This document shows positions 12,187 to 23,499 of a stretch of DNA of 64,000 nucleotides, piece after piece. The translations under genes were made by a program, and so were the position numbers. The stretch is from the NCBI GenBank assembly GCA_028551475.1, contig CM052359.1:16121583-16185582 (forward strand), written 5' to 3'. The stretch's first letter is position 1. Each line of letters begins with the position of its first letter. The DNA is from Casuarina equisetifolia (taxonomy: Eukaryota > Streptophyta > Magnoliopsida > Fagales > Casuarinaceae). A model generated the notes under the pieces. It searched no databases. It saw only the letters and a list, made by a program, of their open reading frames with translations, and had not been told where the DNA came from.

Positions 12187-13987
12187 TGTTCGATGAAATT
12201 CTACATGCAAGTGTACATGTCGAATAAGTAATATAATGATAAGTACAGATATCGTCCCACGAAGGCTGGTGTTCACTAAACTAATTAATTACTAATGGTG
12301 AATAGACTCTAAAGTTTATCTAGCCAACCAAAATGATAAAACATGAATTTAATAACTAAATTAATCTAGAATTGATAAACAAAATGTGCTAGAGCTTCCA
12401 ATTTCACCTAATTACTCAGTACAAATGCTGATAATTTGTACTTGCAAGATTTATTCTATTCATGTGATGGTGGAATTTCCTAATGTATTCACTACCCTAT
12501 GTCTAGGTGTAGCAAACCTACTTAATTCATTAACTCATTGTATGTCTACATACGAATTAAATGAACTAAATGCATTAAGATTTGTGAATATTCCAGTTTG
12601 CACCTAAAGCCACACAAATCATATGGTATAGTTCTATCCATATTAATTTATGGTTGCATATTACATGAAGCAACTGCATATCATCGTCATTCGAACTCAA
12701 ATATGCAAATCAGATCATCTAAGTGGTAGCTAATCACTTAAATGCATTAAGATCAGTAACATGCAACTTCACATTCCTAAAATATCTCACAAAACACAAA
12801 CAATCTCATCATTCATACATCATAATCAAGTTCCATCGTAGCTCTAACACAATAAATTAAAATAACATATTTACACAAATTAAATTAGTGCAAAAACGTG
12901 AACAAAATATTCTGGAATTTAAAAACATTAAGCTGTCACCAAAAATGTCTTCAAATCACAAAATAGATTGCACAAATCTACACATCAGGGGGAGGAAATG
13001 AAGTTGTCTGGAAAACAGGAAGAAAATGAGCTGACACATGCCATCACGCGTTATCGCACGCGCTGCCACACGCCAGTGACACGCGCCGCCGCCGTCCGCC
13101 ACCGGTCTTCACAGAAACTTCAGGAAAGGTAGATTGGGACGCCTAGATTACAAATCTATCGAGAAATCATGCAAATCCACCTTAGAACCACGTAGATCTG
13201 ATGGAAAGTGGACTAGGGGCTGTTGGAAATATGCTAGAAATCGGAACAATGGGGCTTGGACGGCGTTCACACATTCCAAGGTCCCTTTATAACTGAAAAT
13301 GCCAACAAATTCCAAGCAGAAGAAACCGGTTGGCGTTCGCACTGCCGGTCTCTCTTTTCTCCCTCTTTCTCGTCGAAAAACGACACCGAAAATGGACTTT
13401 TTCTCCCCTGGGTCGGTCGGCTTTCGCACGATCGCCCCTCAGTTGCGACCTTTTTCTCCCTCCTTTCAGTTTCTCGCTCTCCGCACGATAAAAGCCTCAC
13501 GCATTTTCTGCGGTCCCACACATTTTTCCACTCATGCAACCCACTGTTTTCCACTTGGCTTTCTTTGTTTGACTTCTTTTGTTTATAAAAGACCTCCTGC
13601 GTTGCCTAATTCACCTTCATTCTCCTCTCTCTTCTACATAATGGCCTCACAAGTCTTCTACATAATAGCCTAATGGGTCCCATGTGTTTCCTTCTTTTCT
13701 TTGTAATTAATGTTCGCGCTCCCACTTCTCTCCTATGGTCCTGCACAATAGCCTTCTTCTCCATTTTTTTTCTTTTCCTCACATGGACTCACGTGCACCT
13801 TTGCTTATTTTCTTTCTTTCCTCTTAATCTTTTGCTTCATTTCTCTTGTTTTTCAGCTATTTTGGGTTTGCTGCATAAAATAACAAAATATACATAAATA
13901 TAATTAAATAAAAATATAATTTAATAAAAACTATATTAAACATTACCTAAAATACTATTAATAACTCTATAAAATATAGAGTTATCA
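12187..13987 (-). repeat. 5' LTR of G2 (1801 bp)
   Basis: Partner of 6671-8471, with the same ends apart from an altered base near the left end. It abuts the primer site at 12163-12180. It contains the same GC-rich block (about 13020-13500), where several overlapping frames on both strands are open by composition only. Confidence 0.93.
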
Positions 13988-14419
13988 GAAACCTATTACT
14001 TAAATATAAAAGTTACACTCTTAGATTTAGTACACCCTTGATTTTTTTTTTTTATGAAAAAAAGTCAATTAGAATACACTTCAACAAGTCCATAAGTCAC
14101 ACAAAAATACAATAAAAATTTGAGCCTACATAAGGTCTTACAAATTTCTAACAATAGTTCAACCACGTAAACACATCAATCACATAGATTTTAATCTTGT
14201 ACAATAACAACACATGAGACTATTATTCATGACAAGCAATGCTCTCAAGATGATAAGAAAATTCAAACTAGATAGATGTTGCTCAACTTGTCATGTAGTG
14301 GCAATGATGGTTTTTCACAAAATGCTTAAAAGTATAATATGTTGTGTTGCTTTTTTTTTTTCCTTTTTAAAAAAAAGTTGCATCATATCACAATCAAAAC
14401 TATAGCCTCACATATATAG

Positions 14420-14760
14420 AGTGTGAGGGCAACAAACAAGCATAGTGTCATAACAAATACTCCAAATGCCATGGAGGTTTCTAGTGATGTAACATGTAGC
14501 ACACCAAATAAAAAAAGTTTGATTCAATGATGTGAGGGTGATGATTTCTAGCATTGCATAGTTTAAGACTTGTGAGTAAGGCATAGACTTAAGCAAATGC
14601 ATGACTACCTTGTCCAAACTTTGTAACAAATGTCTAAATAATACTCCCATTACTTTCTATTAATACCCTTTTGCTTATGATGTTTCCAACAACACTAAAG
14701 CCACCCACATTTAGCTTAAGCTCACTTAATGGAGAAGGTTTCAATCCAATCCATGCCCTA
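14420..14760 (-). pseudogene. LINE RNase H (RVT_3-type) relic
   Basis: Minus-strand reading gives LKPSPLSELKLNVGGFSVVG, then VLIESNGSII and TKFGQGSHAFA, then ALLTSLKLCNA. This matches the plant L1 RNase H pattern W.KPP.G..KLNVDGS...GG.LRDS.G......G.....AEL.AL..GL.LA. The first catalytic Asp (D in NVDGS) is replaced by Gly here, and a stop follows SNGSII, so it is inactive. In live elements this enzyme is thought to remove RNA during target-primed reverse transcription. Confidence 0.7.
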
Positions 14761-15069
14761 CTCTTAATGTCAATTTTCCCTATAGGAATTCATAAACTAT
14801 CTAAAGTAATATGAACCAAAAAGCTTGCTTAGGTGGTGATGAAAAAGAGGTAGAGAATTGAAGCATCCAATTGTGAATATCTTTATGCATGTGAGGCAAT
14901 ATCATTTGTATCCCCTAGCGTTTAGAATCATTTCTTGCCAACCAAATACCGCAAGTGATTAGACTCCCTAGAATTGCTATAGTCGCTCTTTGTTAGTTGT
15001 TCTAGGCTGCTTTAGAAAACCAAAAGGTGAACAATAATGGAAAAGAGGTAAAGTCAAGTTATAACTATA

Positions 15070-15280
15070 AAATATCAATGCATTTGGTCCCTATTCACTG
15101 CGCTAGCTTGTTATGCATGAATAAATACTTCATTGTTTCTTGATGTCCTTATGTGCAGTGTTGACATGTTAAAGTCAACTTTGTGCTTTTCTATGCACAT
15201 TACATTTCACTACAAAACCATTATGGAAAGCCTTCCATATAAAAAGTGTAATGTTGGGTGGGATGAACTTGTTTCATAAA
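15070..15280 (-). pseudogene. LINE zinc-binding (zf-RVT) region relic
   Basis: Minus-strand reading FIPPNITLFIWKAFHNGFV followed by VKCNVHRKAQS, then ETMKYLFMHNKLAQ after a decayed cysteine stretch. This matches the zf-RVT region of plant LINEs (IPPK.KVFLWR..HN.LPTK.NL.RR......C..C....ET..HLF..C). Stops interrupt it. Confidence 0.68.
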
Positions 15281-16269
15281 AAAATTTCCCAACTAACCTT
15301 TGCTTTCTTGATTGTTCTATCATAATACACACTAGATGCAGAAAAAACACTAGATGAATTTAAATACCATACTAGTTTATCTATCTGTAAAGTAAGGGTT
15401 ATCTTTTGAGCCTATTCCTACTATTTCTTTCGCAAGTTACCTGTAAAAAATGTTTGGTCCTACAAAGCTTCCTTGGCTATTATTTATGGGGATGGGCATA
15501 CATTGTACCACAACATGTCATCTAACCCTTATCATTTCAAAAAGAGTAAGTACCTTCCTAGATTGTCCATTTGCTAGGTGTTCTTATGTAGTTTAATAAA
15601 GGGTTAATCATTTTCCAATAGAGAGAGCTGGTCTACCACACCCCTTTTTGTATAGCTACACTTGGATGCCCATATTTCTTCGTTATCAAAGTAGCTCATA
15701 AGGATTGACATTTAAGATACTTTCAAGCAAATTTAATCTATAAAAATTTCATCATTTGATCTAAATCATGTTTTCCTAGCCCTTCTTCCTCAAATTGTGT
15801 ACAAACTATTAATCCAATGCACACCTAACTTCTTTTCTGAACCCATTGGAAATTTTGCCAACAACTTGTCAATCTTGTTGATAATGACCTTTGGAAATTT
15901 TTTAATAGATAAGATATGTGTGGGAATGAAAAAAAAAAAGAAGCACACTTTTAATTAACATTAGTTTACCCTCTAGAGACAATAGTTTTGATTTCTAGCT
16001 TTACACTTTATGCATTATGGCCTATGTCATGTCATCAAATTATTGAATCTTGCACCTCCCTTTGAATAAAGGAATGCCAAGGTATTTAATTGGCAATGAG
16101 GTTTCTATGAAAATTTTCCATTGTAGTAACTATACTTTCTAATTACTATCCAGTTTTCTTAACCTAATGATTGTGTTTTCTATGCATTCACCTTTTAACA
16201 ACCACAAGTTTCATATTTCCTAAATAACTTCATCAAGTTGCTAATGCACCATTCAATGCCTATTTAGAA

Positions 16270-16860
16270 AATTAACATATCATCCATATAGAATAGGTGT
16301 GATACCCCTTCAAAATGGTCATCTCTATTACACCTCCTTATGCCTTCTTGTTCCTTTAATTCCTTTTTGTGGTTAAACACCTTTTAAGCTAGGATGAATA
16401 AGCTAGGGAATAAAGGATCTCCATGGCATGGAGCTCATGTAAAGTAAAAGAACCCATTCCCACTTGTTATACACCTTAAACATGTCAACTCTGATCACAA
16501 TGCTCTTTTCTTTTAGCTTCCTATCAATCTCGCTGACCATCACCTAGGCAAAGCCACATTTTTATAGATACTCCAACCCTAAACAAAGGCTAACTATTTT
16601 GGAAAGGTCAAAGGATCTTTAAATGATCTTGTAGCTAAAGGTACATAGGCTAATTGGATGCATTTCATCAAAACTTGTTTGGTTCTTTATGTTAGGGATC
16701 GATGCTAAAGTAGTTGCAATTACACGATGAGACAATTGTTTGACACTAAAGAAATCTTAAATCACTAAAATAAAATCTTACATAATGTCTTCCTCTTACT
16801 TACTTGAAAAAATGACTTGTAAATCCATCTTGTCCCCATGCATTATGTTATTGTATCACT
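16270..16860 (-). pseudogene. LINE reverse transcriptase relic
   Basis: In order on the minus strand: GQDGFTSHFF (about 16830), SIPNIKNQTSFDEMHPISL then CTFSYKII (about 16640-16710), GDPLFPSLFIL (about 16391-16422) and HLFYMDDMLIF (about 16272-16300). These are RT blocks of plant L1: GPDGFT..FF, IPK...P..F.EFRPISLCN..YKI..K, GDPLSP.LFIL and ADD. Stops separate several blocks. Confidence 0.78.
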
Positions 16861-17499
16861 AACCTTGGAAAATAATATAGCAAGTCATTATGTACTCTTT
16901 AATGTTAGGGAGTCCAAGGGGATGAAGAGTGGGTAAAATAAATTATTTTTTGAGAATCTATGAGTAAAAGTCTAAAGCCAATGACCCCAAGGTATCTTAA
17001 CCTAATGTGTAGCCTCCATATGAGAATTACACCTTCCATTTTGTCTAATGATTCCTTTCCTTTATTCATGCATGAAAATATTTTGTATTTCTATCCCTTT
17101 CTTGTAACCATTTGACCCTTGCTTTGTGTATTAGTCTCACTTCTTATATGGTAATCAACTTCTCATATTTTCTTCCCTCTTCTTTGTATGGTTCATACTT
17201 AATCTTAATCAAATTTGATCTCATATCCTTATCAAGTGCCTAGATTTGTTATTCCATTTCCTTAGTTTGATTCTATCTCCTATTGTGGATTCGTTTGCCT
17301 AATTCAATAAAGATACGCTTCATGTACATTAACCAACCATGTAACTAATACCATGAGTTCTTATCCATGTAAATGAGCTAGTTAGCCTCCAAGGTGCCCA
17401 TGAAATCCAATTCTATAAGCATTAACCTTTGAAACTTGTAGTTGTTCATAGTTCTTTGAGATTCCTTAAAGTCAATTTGCAATGGGCAATGGTTCAGAT

Positions 17500-18123
17500 A
17501 CATTCCATATATATGTGTCATAGAGGAAGATGGAATTTGTTCATAGCCACCATATTAACTAACATTTTACCCAACCTACGCTAGATGCATCTATTACTTA
17601 TTTCATTGCTACACAAAGTATTTACAATTGCACATATTCTATTTAGCCCAAAGGTATTTGCAAGATAATGTATACAAATTCTTGTCAAGTGTACTTATAT
17701 CATTTTAAGTGATATCATACTCACATGATGCTAATGACACCCATTAGCATTCTTGGTCATTTTTTTGTCAACAATAAGATGGTTACAATTAAGTTTTTTA
17801 TAAAGACTAATTTCTAAAATGGATGGAAGACATAATGTTTGCCATGGAAATGTTAGATATATGCTTTATCTTGATTATGGATAAACCAGAGGATCTCATT
17901 GCTTAGAGTACTGAGAATGATAAGCTAGTACATGCTACTTGGTTAATAAGTAATTGCATTTGTTAACTATCCCTAAGGAGGTTAATTAAGGATGATCTTT
18001 AAAATGGTTTACCTACTAAATGCATGGTAAGGAATTTATGGATGTAGTGGCACTAAAGTAAAATATCTTACCAGATGTTATAATAAATACTCTTTTGTAG
18101 AGACCTTTTTGCTTATTGACCAA
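17500..18123. other. Unassigned DNA
   Basis: AT-rich sequence between the last LINE motif and the tandem repeat. It may be the decayed 5' part of the LINE. No motif or repeat could be identified. Confidence 0.4.
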
Positions 18124-18223
18124 TTATTTCATCCTTCTCTACTTTTCTAACAGTTACTTGAAAGATTGAGTTGGATTGTACTTCTTCCCTCACTACATCA
18201 AGCCAAAAGGGAATAAAAGAAGA
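18124..18223. repeat. 280-bp tandem repeat, right end of a unit
   Basis: Matches the last 100 bases of the units that end at 28857 and 29137 (shared pattern: ACTTGAA-GATT-GGTTGGAT, then CACTACTTCAAGC and a GGAGAAGA-like end). The array continues at 28568 on the other side of copia A, so copia A sits inside the array. Confidence 0.7.
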
Positions 18224-19952
18224 GGTTGGGTTTTATGGCTTAACAAGAAAAGGGGGTTGAATTGTTTAAGCCAAGAATTAATTCCTATTCTTTTCAATAC
18301 AAAATTAAACCAATTATGTAAACAAGTCACACAAATAAAACTAGTATCAAGTAAGCAAATTTCAACCAAATGACACTTTACTTCTTGATGGGACAACAAG
18401 CTATCTACAATAATTTCACAACTATATAGCAAATAAACTAGTCGGTTAGTATCAAATAAATGATAGAGTAATTAGCAACAAATAGCAAGAGATATTCAAG
18501 TTAATAAAGAGCAAAGAAACAAATACGAAATTTACGATGGTGGTTCAGCACTCAATCCTTAAGTCCCTCATCCACCCTCTTCTCCTTCAATCCAACCGAT
18601 TGAAGTCTCCTTTACGCAAACCAAATTATAAGAAAACATTCTCCCTAATCCAAGCAATTCCCTCTCAAGGAATTCTTAAACAAGGTTACAAAATATGATC
18701 AAAAGATCACAATTTAATTACAAATCCCAAATAATATAAAGGTTTATGGGATTTTGTAAACTAAGGAGCTATTTCGATAGGAATATAATAACTAAAAGCT
18801 CCTATCATGAAAGCCCTAAATTATAACAATTTAGGGTTTCGGATTCCTTCCGATGTTTATGTGCAATAAATATTTTTAATGAAATCAACACATAAACAAA
18901 GTCATACAAGATACAATTGATGATAAATCCAAATAATAAACTATTTAACCACAATATCACCATGGTCTTGTATTTCACCAAAAGTGAATGAGGTTGAAAG
19001 ATCAAACAGATGAGCTCAATAATCAATTCTTCAATCAAAGAGAACTTTAGATATTCATTAGTGTTGAACCCTTCTCCATAGATTAGCTCTTCTTAAATAG
19101 AAAAAGTAGAGCTAGGGTTTCAAACATTCAAACCTCAGGAATGTAGCTTTCTTCCCATTAGAACAGCAACTCAACCTTCAAATCAACTTCACGTCTTCAT
19201 CTTAAATTACAAATTCGATTGTTTTGACACCGATTTTCTCAAGAATCCTCCCATTGAGGACTCCATTGCCAACAGTGTTGTTTCTCCATCTCTCATCTCT
19301 CACCCTTCTTTTAGTCGACTTTCATTCATCTTAGGTTATCGCGTGTGAGCAACTTAAGTGAGACATTGCCTAAATGAAATGGTGACTTTCATTTTGATAC
19401 AAGTTAGGCTTATTTAACTGATGGGTAGTGATCTCATAAGTGGGCTATGAAGCGGGCCGTGAAATAGGCTGAGAGCAAGACCAAGCTGAGAGCAAGAGCA
19501 GGCCGAGAGCAAGAGCAGGCTGAGAGTATTATGTAATAAGCAGGTCGAGAGTATATAATATAAGTTCTTGGTAGAACCAAAGTTTACTCCAATAATAGTC
19601 TTGATTTAGTAAAGTAATTTTCACTAGAGTCAAATACTTCATACCTTCATCCAAGCAAGAGCAAGTATCATTTTTCTCAAACATAATATATGACACATTT
19701 AACATCATTTAAATAAGCCTTTTTCTCAAGACATTATATAATGATATTAAATAAATCATTTCTTAAGAGCATTATTTAGTAACATTATATCAAGAAATGT
19801 AAAAACCTGATTACTTTATAATATCATTGATTGATATTATAATTTGTGCACCTTTTACTTCTTATAGTTTTCTTTTGCAGTTATGAAAAACATATTTCAA
19901 GAAATATCTTCACAAATACATTTTGTCACAACAAAACCCTTATTTTCCAACA
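18224..19952 (-). repeat. 3' LTR of copia A (1729 bp)
   Basis: Right end reads TTATTTTCCAACA, which is TGTTGGAAAATAA on the element strand. The left end reads GGTTGGGTTTTATGG where relatives have TGTTGGGTTTTATGG. It contains a 17-bp minisatellite at about 19446-19560. Confidence 0.88.
19446..19560 (-). repeat. 17-bp minisatellite in copia A 3' LTR
   Basis: Units resembling GCTGAGAGCAAGAGCAG on the plus strand repeat about three times, followed by a 25-bp variant containing ATTATGTAATAAGCAG. The partner LTR has more units (28022-28170), so the array length has changed since insertion. Confidence 0.75.
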
Positions 19953-19970
19953 ATTTCCCCCTTTTTAATG
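19953..19970 (-). other. Polypurine tract of copia A
   Basis: Element-strand AAAAAGGGGGAAATTG directly abuts TGTTGG of the 3' LTR, the expected plus-strand priming site. The same layout is seen at the 3' LTR of copia B. Confidence 0.75.
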
Positions 19971-20466
19971 ATGACAAAATGTCCCAATAGTATGGCACAT
20001 ATCACCAAACAACTAATCATGTTTTTCATGAAGATGCACATAGCTATCATTGGAAAAGTTGATCATAGCTTAATTACATAACTATCATGTGATCAGAATT
20101 GATATCATATGATCAGCAAGCAAGTCCTATGCATGTTTCTAATATTTCGAACACTATAGAACACATACGTTTGCAAGTAGGGTGTTAGAGAGATATCCCA
20201 CATTCTACACTTGTAGAGCCAGAAATGAGACTGATTATGTGCACATTATTCTTTCCCCCTTTTTGTCAAAAGCAAAAAGATGAACATGCAAGTAATCAAG
20301 ATAAAAGATAAAAATGACCAACAGAAGAATAAAGTTAGAACACTAACCGGATGTGGTTAGATTAGAAATAGAGTAACTCCCCTTCAAGCCGAGCAGGTGG
20401 TTTGAACAATAAAAGAGTAGAAATATTGCAATAACAAAGAATAAAAGGTGTAAATATTTTCAGGCA

Positions 20467-21890
20467 CTAACATTCCAAGTCCCTTTGAAGAGCATAAAAC
20501 CTTTCTTTAGACAAAGGTTTGGTTAGAATATCAACAATTCGCTTATTAGTGCACACAAATTCAAGCATAACATGTCCTTTTTGAACATGATCTCTGATGA
20601 AATGATGTCTAATTTCTATATGTTTAGTCTTAGAGTGCTGTATAGGGTCCTTAGTGAGATTAATGACACTGGTGTTGTCACATTTTAATGGAACTTTCTG
20701 TGATGATGTACCATAATCTTCTAATTGTTGTTTCATCCATAAGATTTGAGTACAACTACTAGCAGTAACTATGTATTTGGCTTCAATGGAGGAAAGAGCC
20801 ATACAATTTTGTTTCTTGGAGTGTTAAGAAACAAGCATGTTTCTAAGATAGTGACATCCACCACTTGTAATCTTCCTATCTAATTTGTAGCCAACATAAT
20901 CTAAATCACTAAAGGCATGCTAATTCAAGGTTGTATCTCTAGGATACCAGATTCCTAAAGAAACCATGTCTCTAAGGTATCTAAAGATTCTTTTAACAAC
21001 TACTAGGTGATGTTCTTTAGGGTTAGATTGATACCTAACACACAAGCATACATTAAACATAATATCAAGTCTATATGCAGTTAAATATAGCAAAGAACCA
21101 ATCATTCCACGATATGATTTAGTGTCTACGCTAATTCCATTTTCATCATTGGATAATGATAAAGAAGTGCTCATAGGTGTGTTCATTAGTTTAGAGTCAT
21201 GCATCTTATACTTCTTGAGTAATTCATTTGTGTATTTTGTTTGACTTATAAAGGTTCCTTTGTTTGTTTGTTTAATTTGCAAACCAACAAAGTATGTTAA
21301 CTCACCCATCATACTTATTTCAAATTCACTTTGCATGCATGCAGGAAATTCTTCACATAGTGTAGAATTTATAGAACCAAACATAATGTTATCAATATAT
21401 ATTTGAATAATTAAAATTTATTTTTCTTTGTTCTTTATAAATAAAATGTTGTCTACTTTCCCTTTCCTAAAACCATTATCAATTAAGAAAGTACTTAGTT
21501 TATTATACCATGCCCGTGCAGCTTGTTTCAAACCATATAAAGCTTTTGAAAGTTTAAAAACATGATTTGAATGGATCGGATCCTCAAATCTAGGTGGTTG
21601 TTCAACATATACCTCTTTCTAAAAATACACTTTTGACATCCATTTTAAATAGGGTAAAGTTCATACAGCAAGCAAAGGCAAGCAAAATTGTAATTGCTTT
21701 TAACCTAGCCACTGGTGCAAATGTTTCATCATAGTCAATTCCTTCTTCTTGACTATATCCTTATACTACTAATCTAGCCTTATTTCTAGTAATAATGTCA
21801 TTTTCATCTAGTTTATTTTTCAATACCCACTTTGTGCCTATAACCGGATGATCATTTGGTTTAGGAACTAGATTCCAAATCTTACTTCTT
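20467..21890 (-). pseudogene. Copia A RT and RNase H region (fossil)
   Basis: Minus strand. The RT part carries MMGELTYFVGLQIKQ and the following KYTNELLKKY, typical of copia RT; the RNase H part ends with the conserved ADILTKPLSKERF-like segment (here VDILTKPLSKERF, about 20495-20535). The closest relative in the window is copia B (39496-41082). Broken in several places. Confidence 0.85.
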
Positions 21891-21919
21891 TCAAACTAGT
21901 TGAATTCTTCTTGCATAGC

Positions 21920-23490
21920 AAGGAACTATTTTTCATCTTCAAGAGCCTTATCTACTTTCTTTGGCTTTACTTGGGATAGAAAGGCTTGATGTTCACAAGT
22001 GTTGTGAACCCAAGACCTTGTACGCACTCTAACATTAGGATCTCCTATGATGTTATCATGATCTACTTCACTTCTTACTCTAGGAAAGGAAGAATCCCTA
22101 GTTTCAGACTCCCCTTCAACTTTAGCCCTATTTAGAACACTTTTAGAGCTAATGTTCTCCTCATTTTCTTGAATATTGTGACAATCATCCTCAAACTTAA
22201 CATGAATTGACTCTTCTACAACTAAGGTTCGTTTATTGAACACCCTATATGCCTTACTTGTATGAGAATATCCAAGAAAGATTGCTTCATCACTTTTGGA
22301 ATCAAACTTTCCAAGTAATTCTTTTCCATGATTTAAAATAAAACATTTACTACCAAAAACATGGAAATATGAAATGTTTAGTTTTCTTTCAAAGAGTAGT
22401 TCAAGCGGTGTCTTTTTCAAAATCGGTCTTAATAGAGCACGATTTGAAACATAACAAGCTGTATTTACAACTTCTCCCCAAAAATGTTTAAGAAGGTTAG
22501 ATTCACACATCATGGTCCTAGCCATTTCTTGAAGAGTTCTATTTTTTCTTTCAACAACACCATTTTTTTGTGGTGCTCTAGGAGCTAAAAATTATGTGAA
22601 ATGCCATTTTCTAAGCAAAATTTTCAAAGAGTTGATTTTCAAATTCACCACTACAATTGGTTCTTATTTTTACAATTGAAAGATCTTTTTCGTTTTGAAC
22701 CATTTTACAAAATTTAGCAAACTTCTCAAATGCCTCATCCTTTCTAGCAAATAAATATGTCCATGTGAATCTAGAGTAATCATCTATAATGACTAAGACA
22801 TAATATTTTCCATTTAAAGTTGTTGTTCTCATAGGATCGAAAAGATCCATGTGTAGTATCTCTAATGGTCTAGATGTACTCACTACAAGTTTCGATTTGA
22901 AGCTACTTTGTGTATGTTTACCCTAATGCATGCTTCACATAATCTATTATGGTTAAACTCTAGAGATGGAAGACCTTTCACAAGGTTACGCTTATACAAT
23001 ATTTCTATTAAGCCTAGACCTACATGTCTTAGCTTCCTATGCCACAACCAAGCATCAACATTTTTATTCACAACAAAGCATGTTTGTTTAACATTCAATT
23101 CACTCAAATCATGCACATAGATGTTATCTTTTTTTATTTCTAATAATCTTCATTTTATCTTCAACATACTCAATAAGACAATTTTCTATTCCAAATTTTA
23201 TCTTGAATCCTTTATCACATAACTGGCTTATACTAAGTAGATTAAATTTCAGCTCATCTACAAACAAAACCTTAGATATAAGTAGGGTATTAGGATTACC
23301 TATTATTCCCATTCCTTTTATCCTTCCTTTGGAGTTATCTTTAAAAGACACCGTACCTCCATTTTTCAACTCAAGTATTGAAAAGAGCTCCTTCATCCTA
23401 GTCATGTGCCAAAAATAGCCACTATCCAGAATCCATATGTTTTTAAGCTTTTTGTTTTTCACTTGTGCACTTATAACTTGCAAAAACAAA
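21920..23490 (-). pseudogene. Copia A protease, GAG-pre-integrase and integrase region (fossil)
   Basis: Minus strand. It includes the retropepsin-type start WILDSG (protease active-site DSG, about 23420), the GAG-pre-integrase motif LWHRKLRHVGLGLIE (about 23050), and integrase core signs LHMDLFDPM and VIIDDYSRFTW (about 22790-22850), then the C-terminal region with LFERKLNISYFHVFGSKCF and GYSHTSKAYRVFN. The protein would process the polyprotein and insert cDNA in the nucleus. Broken in several places. Confidence 0.85.
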
Positions 23491-23499
23491 TTTGATTGT

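Larger units (their letters stand above)
6671..13987 (-). mobile_element. G2: complete gag-only Ty3-gypsy (Athila/Tat-like) element, 7317 bp
   Basis: Two 1801-bp LTRs (6671-8471 and 12187-13987) bound a 3715-bp interior, with the target duplication GAAAC at 6666-6670 and 13988-13992. Transcription runs right to left. The interior has a tRNA-Asp primer site, gag, a long non-coding region and the duplicated hairpin/polypurine module. No pol domain is recognisable, as in G1 and G3. I counted about 58 differences between the LTRs (3.2 percent), near 1.2 million years at the rice rate and older in a slow-evolving tree. The element is structurally whole at its ends, but gag has a few breaks. It would depend on a partner's enzymes to move. 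Confidence 0.92.
14042..17990 (-). mobile_element. LINE (plant L1-type), decayed, minus strand
   Basis: Non-LTR retrotransposon relic. The 3' end is a T run at 14042-14053 (a poly-A tail on the element strand). Moving right, which is 5' on the element, I read an RNase H region, a zinc-binding region, RT, and at about 17370-17470 YLNHCPLQIDF then NYKFQRLMLIELDFMGTL, like the join between endonuclease and RT in plant L1 elements (DHCPLLI...FRFQ.MWL). Many in-frame stops and frameshifts occur throughout. A clear endonuclease core is not seen; the 5' limit near 17990 is uncertain and the element is probably 5'-truncated, as usual for LINEs. Confidence 0.78.

Noticed and set aside
14408-14650. An 80-residue minus-strand frame.
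   Set aside because: It is an alternative frame over the LINE RNase H relic and has no similarity of its own.
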